Assembly: GCA_002127295.1 (NCBI GenBank)
Contig: NFUV01000002.1
Coordinates: 1,116,001-1,180,000, forward strand
Reading direction: 5' to 3'
Length of the DNA: 64,000 bases
DNA from: Chitinophagaceae bacterium IBVUCB2
GTDB taxonomy: Bacteria; Bacteroidota; Bacteroidia; Chitinophagales; Chitinophagaceae
The translations under genes were made by a program, and so were the position numbers. Below are positions 18,601 through 26,241 of the stretch, one piece after another. Position 1 is the first letter of the stretch; the number at the start of each line of letters is the position of its first letter. The notes below the pieces were generated by a model that saw only the letters and a program-made list of their open reading frames with translations, made no database searches and had not been told where the DNA came from.

Positions 18601-21600
18601 GCGAAGGTGCAAATGTAAATGTTGGAATACCTGATACAGAAGAAGATCAGGATTATACATGGGTAGGACCGGCTTCCTACTATGTTCCAATTGGCGGAGG
18701 CGGCGGAAATCAAAGTTTGAATTTTGCAATGGAAGCAAGTTATTCAGGTACTTATATTGTCCGATCTACAAAGCCCGGTTGCGATACTGTATATTCTAAC
18801 AATGTATCTGTTTATTACGGGGGAGTTACAGAGTTGGTAACAACATCAGTTTGTTCAAATCAAGTTTCTTTTAGCTGGAGAGATTACGGAAGTCCTGTTA
18901 AAAGATTTCAATATGCAGTAACTTTGTTTTCAAGTCCACCGGCTAGCGGAACCACAGAAACTTCCACATTTGGATCAGTAGGCGGATTGTTGTCTTCCAC
19001 AACCTATTACATACATGTACGTGGAGCTACCATTCCCGGCTTTGACATCAATTCTATAAGCTTTTGTAACGATTGGACTACTATTTCATTCACTACCCCA
19101 GCTACACCATCAATACCGACTTTAAGCCCCGTTTCGGCCACAGTTTGCCCGGGTAGTTCACAATTGTTAACTGCAACTGGTGGAAATACTTATGAATGGA
19201 CAAGAGATAATATTGTTATAAATGGGGTGACATCTCCAACTTATAATGCTACCATAGCGGGTACTTACCAGGTGAATGCATTTATTAATGGATGTACTCA
19301 GACCTCATTGCAGTCCAACACTTCCATAATAACCATTACTCCTGTAGCTACCAGCATAACTAATATTAGTGTTTGCAATAATCAACTTCCTTTTAATTGG
19401 AATGGAAATAATTATAATACCGCTGGCACATACAATCTAACCTTAACTACCCAAGCGGGTTGCGATTCTATCGCTACACTTAATCTTACTATCAAACCAA
19501 CATCCACCAGCATAACAAATACTGCTGTTTGTTCTAATCTATTGCCGTTTAATTGGAATGGCAATAACTATAGTACAGCAGGAACCTATAATGTAACATT
19601 GGTTGCGGCAAATGGCTGTGATTCCATTGCTACCTTAAATCTCTCCGTAAATGCCGCTTCAACCAGCATTACTAATATAAGTATTTGCAATAATCAGCTT
19701 CCCTATACTTGGAATGGAAATAATTATACTACGGGGGGGACGTATAATGTTACACTAACCGGGACAAATGGCTGCGATTCTATCGCCACTTTAAATCTTA
19801 GTGTAAGTGCCGTGCTGACAAGCACAACGAATGCAAGTGTATGTATCAATCAACTGCCCTATGTATGGAATGGGAATAACTACAATACAGCAGGCTTGTT
19901 CAATATAACATTAGTGAGCCAATCCGGTTGTGATTCGATTGCCACACTTAATCTTACGATAAATCCATTATTGACCAGTACAACTAATGCCGCTGTTTGT
20001 TCCAATCAATTACCGTACAGTTGGAACGGGAATAATTACAATTCCGGCGGAACTTATAACATCATTTTGTCAGGCTCAAACGGATGCGATTCAACTGCAA
20101 CACTTAACCTTACTGTTAATCAAACATCATCAAGTACTACCAATGTTGCTGTTTGTTCTAATCTGTTACCATATAGTTGGAATGGCAATAGCTATACTGT
20201 TGGCGGAACATATAATGTTACCTTAATCGGAGCAAATGGTTGCGATTCCGTTGCCACATTAAACCTGTCAGTAAATACTGCTTTAACAAGTACCACCACT
20301 GCAAGTATATGTACCAATCAGCTTCCCTATAGTTGGAATGGGAATAGCTATAATGCGGCAGGGATCTATAATGTTACCCTGGTAGCTGCAAATGGCTGCG
20401 ATTCGATTGCTACATTGAACCTTGCCGTTAGCACGGTACTAACCAGCACTACCAATGCCAGCGTCTGCGCTAACCAGCTTCCATTTATATGGAACGGAAA
20501 CAACTATAGTACAGCCGGAACTTTTAATATAACATTTGTAAGTCAATCCGGTTGCGACTCGATAGCCACTTTAAATCTTATTATAAAGCCTGTACTAACC
20601 AGTACAACAAATGCAAGTGTTTGTTCCAATCAATTGCCATTTAACTGGAATGGTAATAATTATACTGCCAGCGGAATATATAACATCACACTGCCAGGTT
20701 CAAATGGCTGCGATTCGATTGCCACACTTAATCTCACCATCAATCCAATTTCAACAAGTATAACAAATGCCTCTGTTTGTTCTAACCAACTTCCATATAG
20801 CTGGAATGGTACCAATTATACAAGTACAGGAACTTACAATATCACACTGCAAAGTACCAGCGGTTGTGACTCAATCGCTACCTTAAATCTTATTGTAAAG
20901 CCTGTTCAGACCAGCACTACTAATGTAAGTATATGCAGTAATCAGCTTCCATATAATTGGAATGGCAATAATTATAATTTGGCAGGAACTTATAATGTTA
21001 CGCTGGCTGGTTCAAATGGCTGCGACTCACTTGCCACCTTAAATCTTTCTATAGGTGCAGTGTTAACCAGTACTACCAATATTAATGTATGTGCTAATCA
21101 ATTGCCTTATAGTTGGAATGGGAATAGTTATAACGCTGCTGGCACTTTTAATGTAACATTAATAAGCCAGGCAGGATGTGACTCCATTGCTACATTAAAT
21201 CTTGGTGTAACACCTGTATTAACCAGTGTTACAAATATCAACAGATGTGCTAATCAATTACCATATAATTGGAATGGTAATAATTATACGGCAACAGGAA
21301 TTTATAATATTACGCTGGCAGGATCAAATGGCTGCGACTCGATAGCTTCTTTGAATCTTACTGTAAACCCTGTATTGACAAGTACTACTGCTGCAAGCAT
21401 CTGTTCAAACCAGGCACCTTATAGTTGGAATGGAAATAACTATACTGCTTCTGGAATTTATACTGTTACTCTTACCGGTTCTAACGGCTGTGATTCCATT
21501 GCCACTTTGAATTTGGAAATAAAACCAATACGAACCAGTAATAGCAATATTGAAGTTTGTACAAATCAATTGCCATACAGCTGGAATGGGAATAATTACA

Positions 21601-22835
21601 GTTCTGCTGGCTCATATAATGTTACACTAACTGGTTCTAATAGTTGTGATTCCATTGCGACATTAAATCTTACCATAAAATCGGTTTCAGCAAGCACCAC
21701 AAACATTAGTATATGCGCTAATCAATTACCATTTAGTTGGAACGGCAATAGTTATTCTGCTTCTGGTAGTTATAATGTTGTACTTACAGGTGCCAATGGT
21801 TGCGATTCAACTGCTACATTGATACTAGTTGCAAACTCCTTGCCTGTTGGGTCAATTAGTCCGGGTAATACTACAATTTGTGCTGGTGCATCTCAAGTAC
21901 TTACCATATCAGGAGGTGTTTCTTATCAATGGTTTTTGAACGGAAACCCGGTAAATGGTGCAATAGCAGATGTGTTGACCGTAACCACACAAGGAGCATA
22001 TAGTGTGCAAATTACTGCTGCCAATGGATGCAAAGCGATGGCTTCAAACACAGTAAATATTATAGTGATACAGAAGCCAACAGCAGCTTTTAGTTATTCT
22101 GCGCTTTGTCAAAATGAAACAACCATATTCACTAATACAAGTACAACAGGAAGCAGCGGGACTGTTAACTGGAACTGGAGTTTTGGTGATAATACTACTT
22201 CCTTTGTATTTGCACCGACACATGTTTATACACAGCCAGGCTCTTTTACCGCAGCATTAATTGCTACTCCGGCAGCATGTCCGCAATTAGCAGATACAAT
22301 TAAAAAAGTAATAACTGTAATAGCTGCTATTCCTGGAGTACGATATGACAATGTGAGAGTGTTAAAGAATACAGCTTATCCATTATCCTCCAGAAGTATT
22401 GGTGTGCAATATGTATGGCTTCCCGGTACATCACTAAATAATTCAACTATTCAAAACCCGATAGTTACTACTGCTGCTGACCGGCAATACCTGGTAAGAA
22501 TAAAAACAGCAGCTGGTTGCCTGGTAACAGATACGTTGCTAGTGCAGGCTTTTGATAAAGCAGATGTTTTTGTCCCGAAAGCTTTTACACCCAACAATAA
22601 TAATGCGAACGATAAATTAAGACCGTTAGGTGTAAGTATTGCTACAATTGATTATTTCAGGGTTTATAACAGGTGGGGGCAGCTGATGTATCAAACGCAG
22701 AATAGTGGTGAGGGCTGGGATGGTAATTATAAAAATATACCACAGCCTACCGAAACTTATACATGGGTGTTTGCAGGTAAAAGCCAGGATGGTACTTTAA
22801 TAAAAGCAAGTGGCAAAACAGTTCTTATACGTTAA
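15642..22835 (+). CDS. Giant T9SS-secreted surface protein: kelch-like propellers, Ig-like domains, 16 x 52-residue repeats, PKD, type B sorting domain
   Basis: 2397 residues. Signal peptide at 1-21 (ends FSQQ). Residues 22-895: twelve kelch-like units of about 70-75 residues, each starting NxWTWxKG and ending LWLFGGxG...LNDLWKY, enough for two six-bladed propellers. Residues 896-1236: Ig-like and fibronectin-like domains. Residues 1237-2068: sixteen exact-length 52-residue repeats with motifs NQLPYSWNGNNY and GCDSIATLNL and two cysteines each. Then an Ig-like unit, a PKD domain (WSFGDN near 2178) and, from about residue 2307, a gliding-motility-associated C-terminal domain (FVPKAFTPNNNNANDKL, VYNRWGQLMY), the type B T9SS sorting signal. 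Likely a cell-surface adhesin or scaffold; ligand unknown. The PorP/SprF gene follows immediately. Confidence 0.93.
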   Translation: MQKIIFFLGLLLLIALHSFSQQNEWTWMKGDNSPTFADSAAAVYGPLGIPGSGFRPGGRPNATMWSDASGNVWLFGGSGTIDGSSYGNLNDLWKYNPSTNEWTWVKGDNLLNVSGIYNNSNLLLNKPGARYGAVGWVDAAGNFWLFGGYGIGSTTTEGRLNDLWRYTISTNTWTFIKGDVIPEAIGVYTNANLLLVKPGGRIGATGWREGGSLWLFGGTGKASTTINGSLNDLWRYTIATNTWTFIKGNNTVETAGVYTGTASSLKPGSRSGATSWVDASGKAWLFGGSGNAATIANGNLNDLWSFDPITSNWTWVKGDNTRNRIGIYGTITQPDLTNKPGSRSYAVGWADSAGDLWLFGGSGLGNNFGESGWLNDLWKYNKATNTWTWMNGFNTADDYGVYGTQGIAGNNVTPGSKYSAVACKDASGNFWLYGGIGYGYAPGSTFVYLNELWKFNPVANEWTWARHNNLQEAFYTSRYGIQGITDILNKPGGRSGASNWTDLNGSFWLFGGYGRGSRNYGNLNDLWKYAPATNNWVWMKGDSTIAQLGIYGQIGQPATSNKPGSRNNAHTWKDNNGDLWLFGGFGFGNSAEGVLSDLWKYSISNNMWTWMKGDSSVYNAGIYNQSAAQNKPGGRNGGVTWTDATGNFWLFGGYGYGSSPVTDGRLNDLWKYTPGSNEWVFIKGNDIPNLPGNYGTQGLSNLTNNPGSRNGGVAWVDGNGAFWLFGGEGYSSSNYGELNDLWKYNPTNNEWVWIKGNNIANIEGSYGTISIPSINNKPGARAGSSSWVDASNNLWLQGGFGKASSNFSSSGQLDDLWKYNIQNNVWTWIKGNDSPGNNGEYGSQGTSNPANRPGGRHYSASWKNTGTQLWLFGGYGYGSSSPETQLNDLWKYELPCSGEIILSPISGIICFDGNPVTLTASGGAAPYTWYKDGVIIPGQSGPTYTPTTIGSYYVKGNVGTCTDVYSNEVLFQSPSVEPSLGGNGVYCEGANVNVGIPDTEEDQDYTWVGPASYYVPIGGGGGNQSLNFAMEASYSGTYIVRSTKPGCDTVYSNNVSVYYGGVTELVTTSVCSNQVSFSWRDYGSPVKRFQYAVTLFSSPPASGTTETSTFGSVGGLLSSTTYYIHVRGATIPGFDINSISFCNDWTTISFTTPATPSIPTLSPVSATVCPGSSQLLTATGGNTYEWTRDNIVINGVTSPTYNATIAGTYQVNAFINGCTQTSLQSNTSIITITPVATSITNISVCNNQLPFNWNGNNYNTAGTYNLTLTTQAGCDSIATLNLTIKPTSTSITNTAVCSNLLPFNWNGNNYSTAGTYNVTLVAANGCDSIATLNLSVNAASTSITNISICNNQLPYTWNGNNYTTGGTYNVTLTGTNGCDSIATLNLSVSAVLTSTTNASVCINQLPYVWNGNNYNTAGLFNITLVSQSGCDSIATLNLTINPLLTSTTNAAVCSNQLPYSWNGNNYNSGGTYNIILSGSNGCDSTATLNLTVNQTSSSTTNVAVCSNLLPYSWNGNSYTVGGTYNVTLIGANGCDSVATLNLSVNTALTSTTTASICTNQLPYSWNGNSYNAAGIYNVTLVAANGCDSIATLNLAVSTVLTSTTNASVCANQLPFIWNGNNYSTAGTFNITFVSQSGCDSIATLNLIIKPVLTSTTNASVCSNQLPFNWNGNNYTASGIYNITLPGSNGCDSIATLNLTINPISTSITNASVCSNQLPYSWNGTNYTSTGTYNITLQSTSGCDSIATLNLIVKPVQTSTTNVSICSNQLPYNWNGNNYNLAGTYNVTLAGSNGCDSLATLNLSIGAVLTSTTNINVCANQLPYSWNGNSYNAAGTFNVTLISQAGCDSIATLNLGVTPVLTSVTNINRCANQLPYNWNGNNYTATGIYNITLAGSNGCDSIASLNLTVNPVLTSTTAASICSNQAPYSWNGNNYTASGIYTVTLTGSNGCDSIATLNLEIKPIRTSNSNIEVCTNQLPYSWNGNNYSSAGSYNVTLTGSNSCDSIATLNLTIKSVSASTTNISICANQLPFSWNGNSYSASGSYNVVLTGANGCDSTATLILVANSLPVGSISPGNTTICAGASQVLTISGGVSYQWFLNGNPVNGAIADVLTVTTQGAYSVQITAANGCKAMASNTVNIIVIQKPTAAFSYSALCQNETTIFTNTSTTGSSGTVNWNWSFGDNTTSFVFAPTHVYTQPGSFTAALIATPAACPQLADTIKKVITVIAAIPGVRYDNVRVLKNTAYPLSSRSIGVQYVWLPGTSLNNSTIQNPIVTTAADRQYLVRIKTAAGCLVTDTLLVQAFDKADVFVPKAFTPNNNNANDKLRPLGVSIATIDYFRVYNRWGQLMYQTQNSGEGWDGNYKNIPQPTETYTWVFAGKSQDGTLIKASGKTVLIR
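15705..18329 (+). repeat. Twelve kelch-like repeat units (coding)
   Basis: Twelve tandem units of about 210-230 bases inside the giant surface-protein gene. Shared protein motifs are W(T/V)W(M/I/V)KG at the start, KPG(G/S)R in the middle, and WLFGG and LNDLWKY at the end. Nucleotide identity between units is incomplete, so they are old or under selection for divergence. Confidence 0.88.
19350..21845 (+). repeat. Sixteen tandem 156-base coding repeats (52 residues each)
   Basis: Unit k starts at 19350 + 156(k-1); all sixteen units keep exactly 52 codons with no indel. Invariant positions include Cys9, WNG around 17-19 and the CDS triplet at 38-40 (Cys38). Units at distance four resemble each other most (2/6, 3/7, 4/8, 5/9), indicating an older 624-base block duplication. 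Confidence 0.95.
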
Positions 22836-22839
22836 AACG

Positions 22840-23838
22840 ATGGCAATGAAAATTAGGATAACAATGATCTTTTTGTGTTGGATAGGTTTGGCGCAAGCAC
22901 AATCGCCACATTTTTCTCAATTCTATTCTTCACCACTATTGATAAACCCGGCATTTACCGGTTATACAGAAGGCGCATTTCGGGTGGCTGGTAATTACCG
23001 TTCTCAATGGGGAAGCGGTGGCTCCCCATACAGCACTACTTCATTGTCGGTAGAAGTAAGTCCATTGAGAGATAAACTGGCAGCGGGTAATAAATTAGGA
23101 TTTGGTATTGCTGCACTTAGTGATAAAACACTTGAAGGCGCTGTACAATTTAATTCTATCAGTTTCAGTACGGCATATAATCTATCTCTCGATCCTGATA
23201 ATGTTCACACTATCGGATTGGGATTACAGGGAGTATATAGTGAAAGAAGAATAAATTTTAATAAACTCAACTTTGAAAACCAGTTGACCAGCGGTGGCTT
23301 TGATATTTCTTTACCAATAGGAGAAGAGTTGCCCGGTGGCAATAGAAACTATTTTGATATGAGTACAGGAGCCGCCTATCATGCATCATTACCCGATAAA
23401 TCTTTCTTTGCAGGTGTCAGCGTATACAATCTTTTAAAGAAAAAAGATGTTTATAACGATCCTCAATTTCAATTACCAAAAAGATACACCGCTGTTGCTG
23501 GGGGAAATATAGATGTAGGATATAGTGGAATTTTTTACTTTTCACTAAATTACCAGCAACAGGGTAGCACCAATGAAACAACATTGGGTTCTGCATATGG
23601 AATTCAGTTAGGTGATCAAAAGAAGAATATTATAAGTCTCGGCGCCTGGTACCGGGTAAATGATGCTGTGATACCTTATATAGGTTATCAACTCGAAGGT
23701 TTTCAAACCGGTTTTAGTTTTGACTATACTACTTCTAAATTAAAAACCGGAGGGCAAACAAGAAATGGTTTTGAGATCAGCATGGTGTATACCGCACCAG
23801 ATAATTCTGAAATGAAGAGACTGGTTCCATGGTATTAA
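22840..23838 (+). CDS. PorP/SprF family type IX secretion system membrane protein
   Basis: About 332 residues from the ATG at 22840. The start has a signal peptide (MIFLCWIGLAQAQ) followed by the family hallmark SPHFSQFYSSPLLINPAFTG, then GNYRSQWG and a series of beta strands consistent with an outer-membrane barrel. PorP/SprF proteins work with T9SS cargos carrying type B C-terminal domains and are often encoded directly downstream, as SprF is for SprB. Here the gap to the giant protein is only four bases. A start at 22810 would overlap that gene and spoil the signal peptide, so I reject it. Confidence 0.93.
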   Translation: MAMKIRITMIFLCWIGLAQAQSPHFSQFYSSPLLINPAFTGYTEGAFRVAGNYRSQWGSGGSPYSTTSLSVEVSPLRDKLAAGNKLGFGIAALSDKTLEGAVQFNSISFSTAYNLSLDPDNVHTIGLGLQGVYSERRINFNKLNFENQLTSGGFDISLPIGEELPGGNRNYFDMSTGAAYHASLPDKSFFAGVSVYNLLKKKDVYNDPQFQLPKRYTAVAGGNIDVGYSGIFYFSLNYQQQGSTNETTLGSAYGIQLGDQKKNIISLGAWYRVNDAVIPYIGYQLEGFQTGFSFDYTTSKLKTGGQTRNGFEISMVYTAPDNSEMKRLVPWY

Positions 23839-23843
23839 TAAAA

Positions 23844-24365
23844 TTACTGGCTTGTTGATTTTGCAAAAGAAACTCTCTTTGCCAGCCAACTATCTTTTAC
23901 CGGGATAATCCATTTTGTTTCCAATTCTTCTTTTGTCTGTACCAAATTATTGAAGTACAAGGTATCGGCTGTAATGAATCCATTATCAGCAGCATATTGC
24001 AACTGGTTAAGCGGAAGTAATTGAATTTTATCTTTCACTACAAATGTCAGTGTAGTTCTGTCGAACATATTAACAGCAAAACGTTGTTCAATATCTTTTA
24101 CCAGACGTACAGAACTATCCGTGCTGCATCCGCTTACCCCGGTAGCCTTTTCGTCGGCCATTAATATTATAAATTGGCCAAAGAATAAATACCCGGCTCC
24201 TTTTACAGGTGTGCCATGGCTTTTCCACTGCACTGTAAATTCTTTTAGCAGGTCTTCAATTTCAAACGCCTCACTCAGGCTGAATAAGCGGCTGCTTTGG
24301 TATACCCATACTCTTGATTCGGGGTGAAAATTACCGTCCAGCAGGTATATAAAATCGAGGTTCAT
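23844..24365 (-). CDS. Conserved hypothetical protein
   Basis: A 173-residue soluble protein with no signal peptide or membrane segment. It begins MNLDFIYLLDGNFHPESRVWVYQ and contains a conspicuous SGCSTDSSVRLVKDIEQRF segment. I recall similar proteins in many Bacteroidota, sometimes mislabelled ABC transporter ATPase although no Walker motifs are present here. Function unknown. Convergent with the PorP/SprF gene, five bases apart. Confidence 0.65.
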   Translation of the reverse strand: MNLDFIYLLDGNFHPESRVWVYQSSRLFSLSEAFEIEDLLKEFTVQWKSHGTPVKGAGYLFFGQFIILMADEKATGVSGCSTDSSVRLVKDIEQRFAVNMFDRTTLTFVVKDKIQLLPLNQLQYAADNGFITADTLYFNNLVQTKEELETKWIIPVKDSWLAKRVSFAKSTSQ

Positions 24366-24418
24366 GCTGCTAAATTACAACCAATTAATATCATTTCATT
24401 TTTTACAAACCCAACAGC

Positions 24419-24799
24419 ATGATTCTAGCCCACTGGACGTATTCAAAACAGGAATGGAAAGCTTTTGTCCGCACTGAAAGAAAACAAAAAGGTTTTATAT
24501 CTTATATGATGTATTTATTATTTCCCATGTCTGCAAAAAAAATTCCCGAAGTTAAAATAACTCCTGAGTTAGTATGTATTGGCGCCAATCAGCAATATTT
24601 CAGCAGCGGAAGACATTCTCTAACTGAAATTAATATAAGGGAAGAGGGATTAATTAATATCATTGAGATAACCTATCAATGCTTCAATACTCTCAAAACT
24701 AAGAGAGGGGAAATAATTATACCCGTACCAAAAGGTAAGTTGCGGGAAGCATTTGAAGTAGAAGAAAGATTATTGTCAGACGCCGCCTTATGCCAATGA
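24419..24799 (+). CDS. Hypothetical protein
   Basis: A 126-residue protein with mixed alpha/beta character. Residues 1-40 contain MILAHWTYSKQEWKAFVRTE and an aromatic hydrophobic patch (FISYMMYLLFP) that is too short and interrupted to be a confident membrane helix. The middle resembles beta strands (VKITPELVCIGANQQYF) and the end is a charged helix (GKLREAFEVEERLL). No family recognised. Its last 12 bases overlap the 3' end of the convergent Fe-S protein gene. The ATG at 24419 is the only sensible start. Confidence 0.6.
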   Translation: MILAHWTYSKQEWKAFVRTERKQKGFISYMMYLLFPMSAKKIPEVKITPELVCIGANQQYFSSGRHSLTEINIREEGLINIIEITYQCFNTLKTKRGEIIIPVPKGKLREAFEVEERLLSDAALCQ

Positions 24800-25567
24800 T
24801 TGTGCTATCAACTCTGCTACATCCAGCACTTTTACAGAATCTTCTTTTTCTGCCAGTTTTACACCATCGGTCATCATAGTATTGCAAAAAGGGCAGGCCG
24901 ATGCAATAACATTGGCACCAGTGTTTATCGCTTCATGACTGCGTTCAATATTGATCCTGGTAATTCCTTTTTCTTCCTCTTTAAACATTTGAGCTCCACC
25001 GGCACCACAGCAAAGCCCATTGCTTTTGCAGCGTTTCATTTCTATTAACTCTGCATCCAATGCTTCCAATACTTTGCGGGGCGCTTCATAAATGTTGTTG
25101 GAACGGCCAAGATAACAACTGTCGTGGTAGGTAATTTTTTTTCCTTTAAAGGAGCCGCCTTCTTTTAATTTAATTCTTCCTTCGTCAATCAACTGTTGTA
25201 AAAAAGTAGTGTGATGGATGACTTCGTAGTTGCCGCCAAGTTCAGGATACTCATTTTTTATCGTATTAAAACAATGCGGGCAGGCTGTTACAATTTTTTT
25301 AATGCCGTAGTTATTCAGTATTTGAATATTCTGGTAGGCCATCATCTGGAACATGAATTCGTTGCCTGCTCTTCGTACGGGATCGCCGGTACACATTTCT
25401 TCTTTACCGAGGATGGCATAATTAATACCAACTTTATCAAGAATAGTTACGAATGCTTTGGTTATTTTTTGTGCCCGTTGGTCAAAACTACCGGCGCAGC
25501 CTACCCAAAATAATATTTCCGGACTTTGTCCATTAGCCATTTTTTCAGCGACAGTAGGTACTTGCAT
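24788..25567 (-). CDS. (Fe-S)-binding protein with two CCG domains (heterodisulfide reductase subunit D / LutA-like)
   Basis: A 259-residue cytoplasmic protein with two cysteine-rich CCG domains: the first around TACPHCFNTIKNEYPELGG, the second containing RCKSNGLCCGAGGAQMF and SACPFCNTMMTDG. These domains bind non-cubane or 4Fe-4S clusters in heterodisulfide reductase HdrD, glycolate oxidase GlcF and lactate utilisation LutA. In many Bacteroidota it is encoded beside a membrane Fe-S protein like the one at 29382-30707; here they are separated by four genes. The two probably pass electrons between a soluble donor and quinones, but the substrate is not known. Confidence 0.83.
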   Translation of the reverse strand: MQVPTVAEKMANGQSPEILFWVGCAGSFDQRAQKITKAFVTILDKVGINYAILGKEEMCTGDPVRRAGNEFMFQMMAYQNIQILNNYGIKKIVTACPHCFNTIKNEYPELGGNYEVIHHTTFLQQLIDEGRIKLKEGGSFKGKKITYHDSCYLGRSNNIYEAPRKVLEALDAELIEMKRCKSNGLCCGAGGAQMFKEEEKGITRINIERSHEAINTGANVIASACPFCNTMMTDGVKLAEKEDSVKVLDVAELIAQSLA

Positions 25568-25637
25568 AGATTGTAAAATAATTCAGGAACAATATTACTG
25601 AATTTTAAAGCTTGAATAAGTTTCCGGGGAATCAATA

Positions 25638-26153
25638 TTAACCAAACCAAAAACCTCCGCTTGCAATAATTGCAATTACCAGAATGAGAGCAAGTGCAAT
25701 AAGACCTAAAGTAACTATTCCAAGTATTACACCTGCTTTTGCCTGGCCATTATTTGGATCGGCCTTTTTTGCCTGGTTACCGAAAATTATAGCTAAAATG
25801 GCACACGGGATGGCAACAAGTGACACATAAGGAATAAATAGTGCGGCAATACCAATTATACCCAAAATCATTGCAGTCTTTCCTTTCTTCGCCGGATCTT
25901 CTGCTTTTTTAGCTTTTAATCCCTTCTTATATTTCCATTGAAAAACTTTAATAGCTAATTTTTCTTTCAGCTTTAACTTTCTTCCAAGGAATTTTTCAAT
26001 GTCTTTAGTTTTAGCAGTTGTAATATTTAATGCTGAAGAAACAGGTGTTGCTATTGATGATATAGCAGAGCCTGGGTTTGCGGATGGAACATTTGAGCTT
26101 TCTGCACGGAAACATAAAACAAGAATAAAAATCAGGGTAAAAATTTTTTTCAT
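25638..26153 (-). CDS. DUF4190-type membrane protein with signal peptide
   Basis: About 171 residues from the ATG at 26153 (MKKIFTLIFILVLCF), which is a signal peptide. A basic linker (IEKFLGRKLKLKEKLAIKVFQWKYKKGLK) leads into two long hydrophobic segments: KTAMILGIIGIAALFIPYVS followed by LVAIPCAILAIIFGNQAKK, and AGVILGIVTLGLIALALILV. The GIIGI...IFGNQAKK...GQAKAGVILGI pattern is the DUF4190 signature. A longer reading to 26249 would cross the promoter of the divergent gene, so the shorter start is preferred. Function unknown. Confidence 0.7.
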   Translation of the reverse strand: MKKIFTLIFILVLCFRAESSNVPSANPGSAISSIATPVSSALNITTAKTKDIEKFLGRKLKLKEKLAIKVFQWKYKKGLKAKKAEDPAKKGKTAMILGIIGIAALFIPYVSLVAIPCAILAIIFGNQAKKADPNNGQAKAGVILGIVTLGLIALALILVIAIIASGGFWFG

Positions 26154-26221
26154 GGCAGCTGGTTTATGATTATTGAAAGTAAAAAAAATAAGCAAAAGCA
26201 TTACTTTCTTTAAAGGAAACC

Positions 26222-26229
26222 TATTTTTG
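26222..26229 (+). promoter_or_regulatory. Putative -7 element of the ATP-grasp gene
   Basis: TATTTTTG matches TAnnTTTG exactly and ends 12 bases before the ATG at 26242. It supports that start over an upstream ATG at 26173 and implies a very short leader. Confidence 0.5.
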
Positions 26230-26241
26230 TTTATCCGCTGC

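Noticed and set aside
26173-26241. N-terminal extension of the ATP-grasp protein from an ATG at 26173
   Set aside because: The extension overlaps the divergent gene's leader and a perfect -7 box at 26222-26229; the ATG at 26242 is more consistent.
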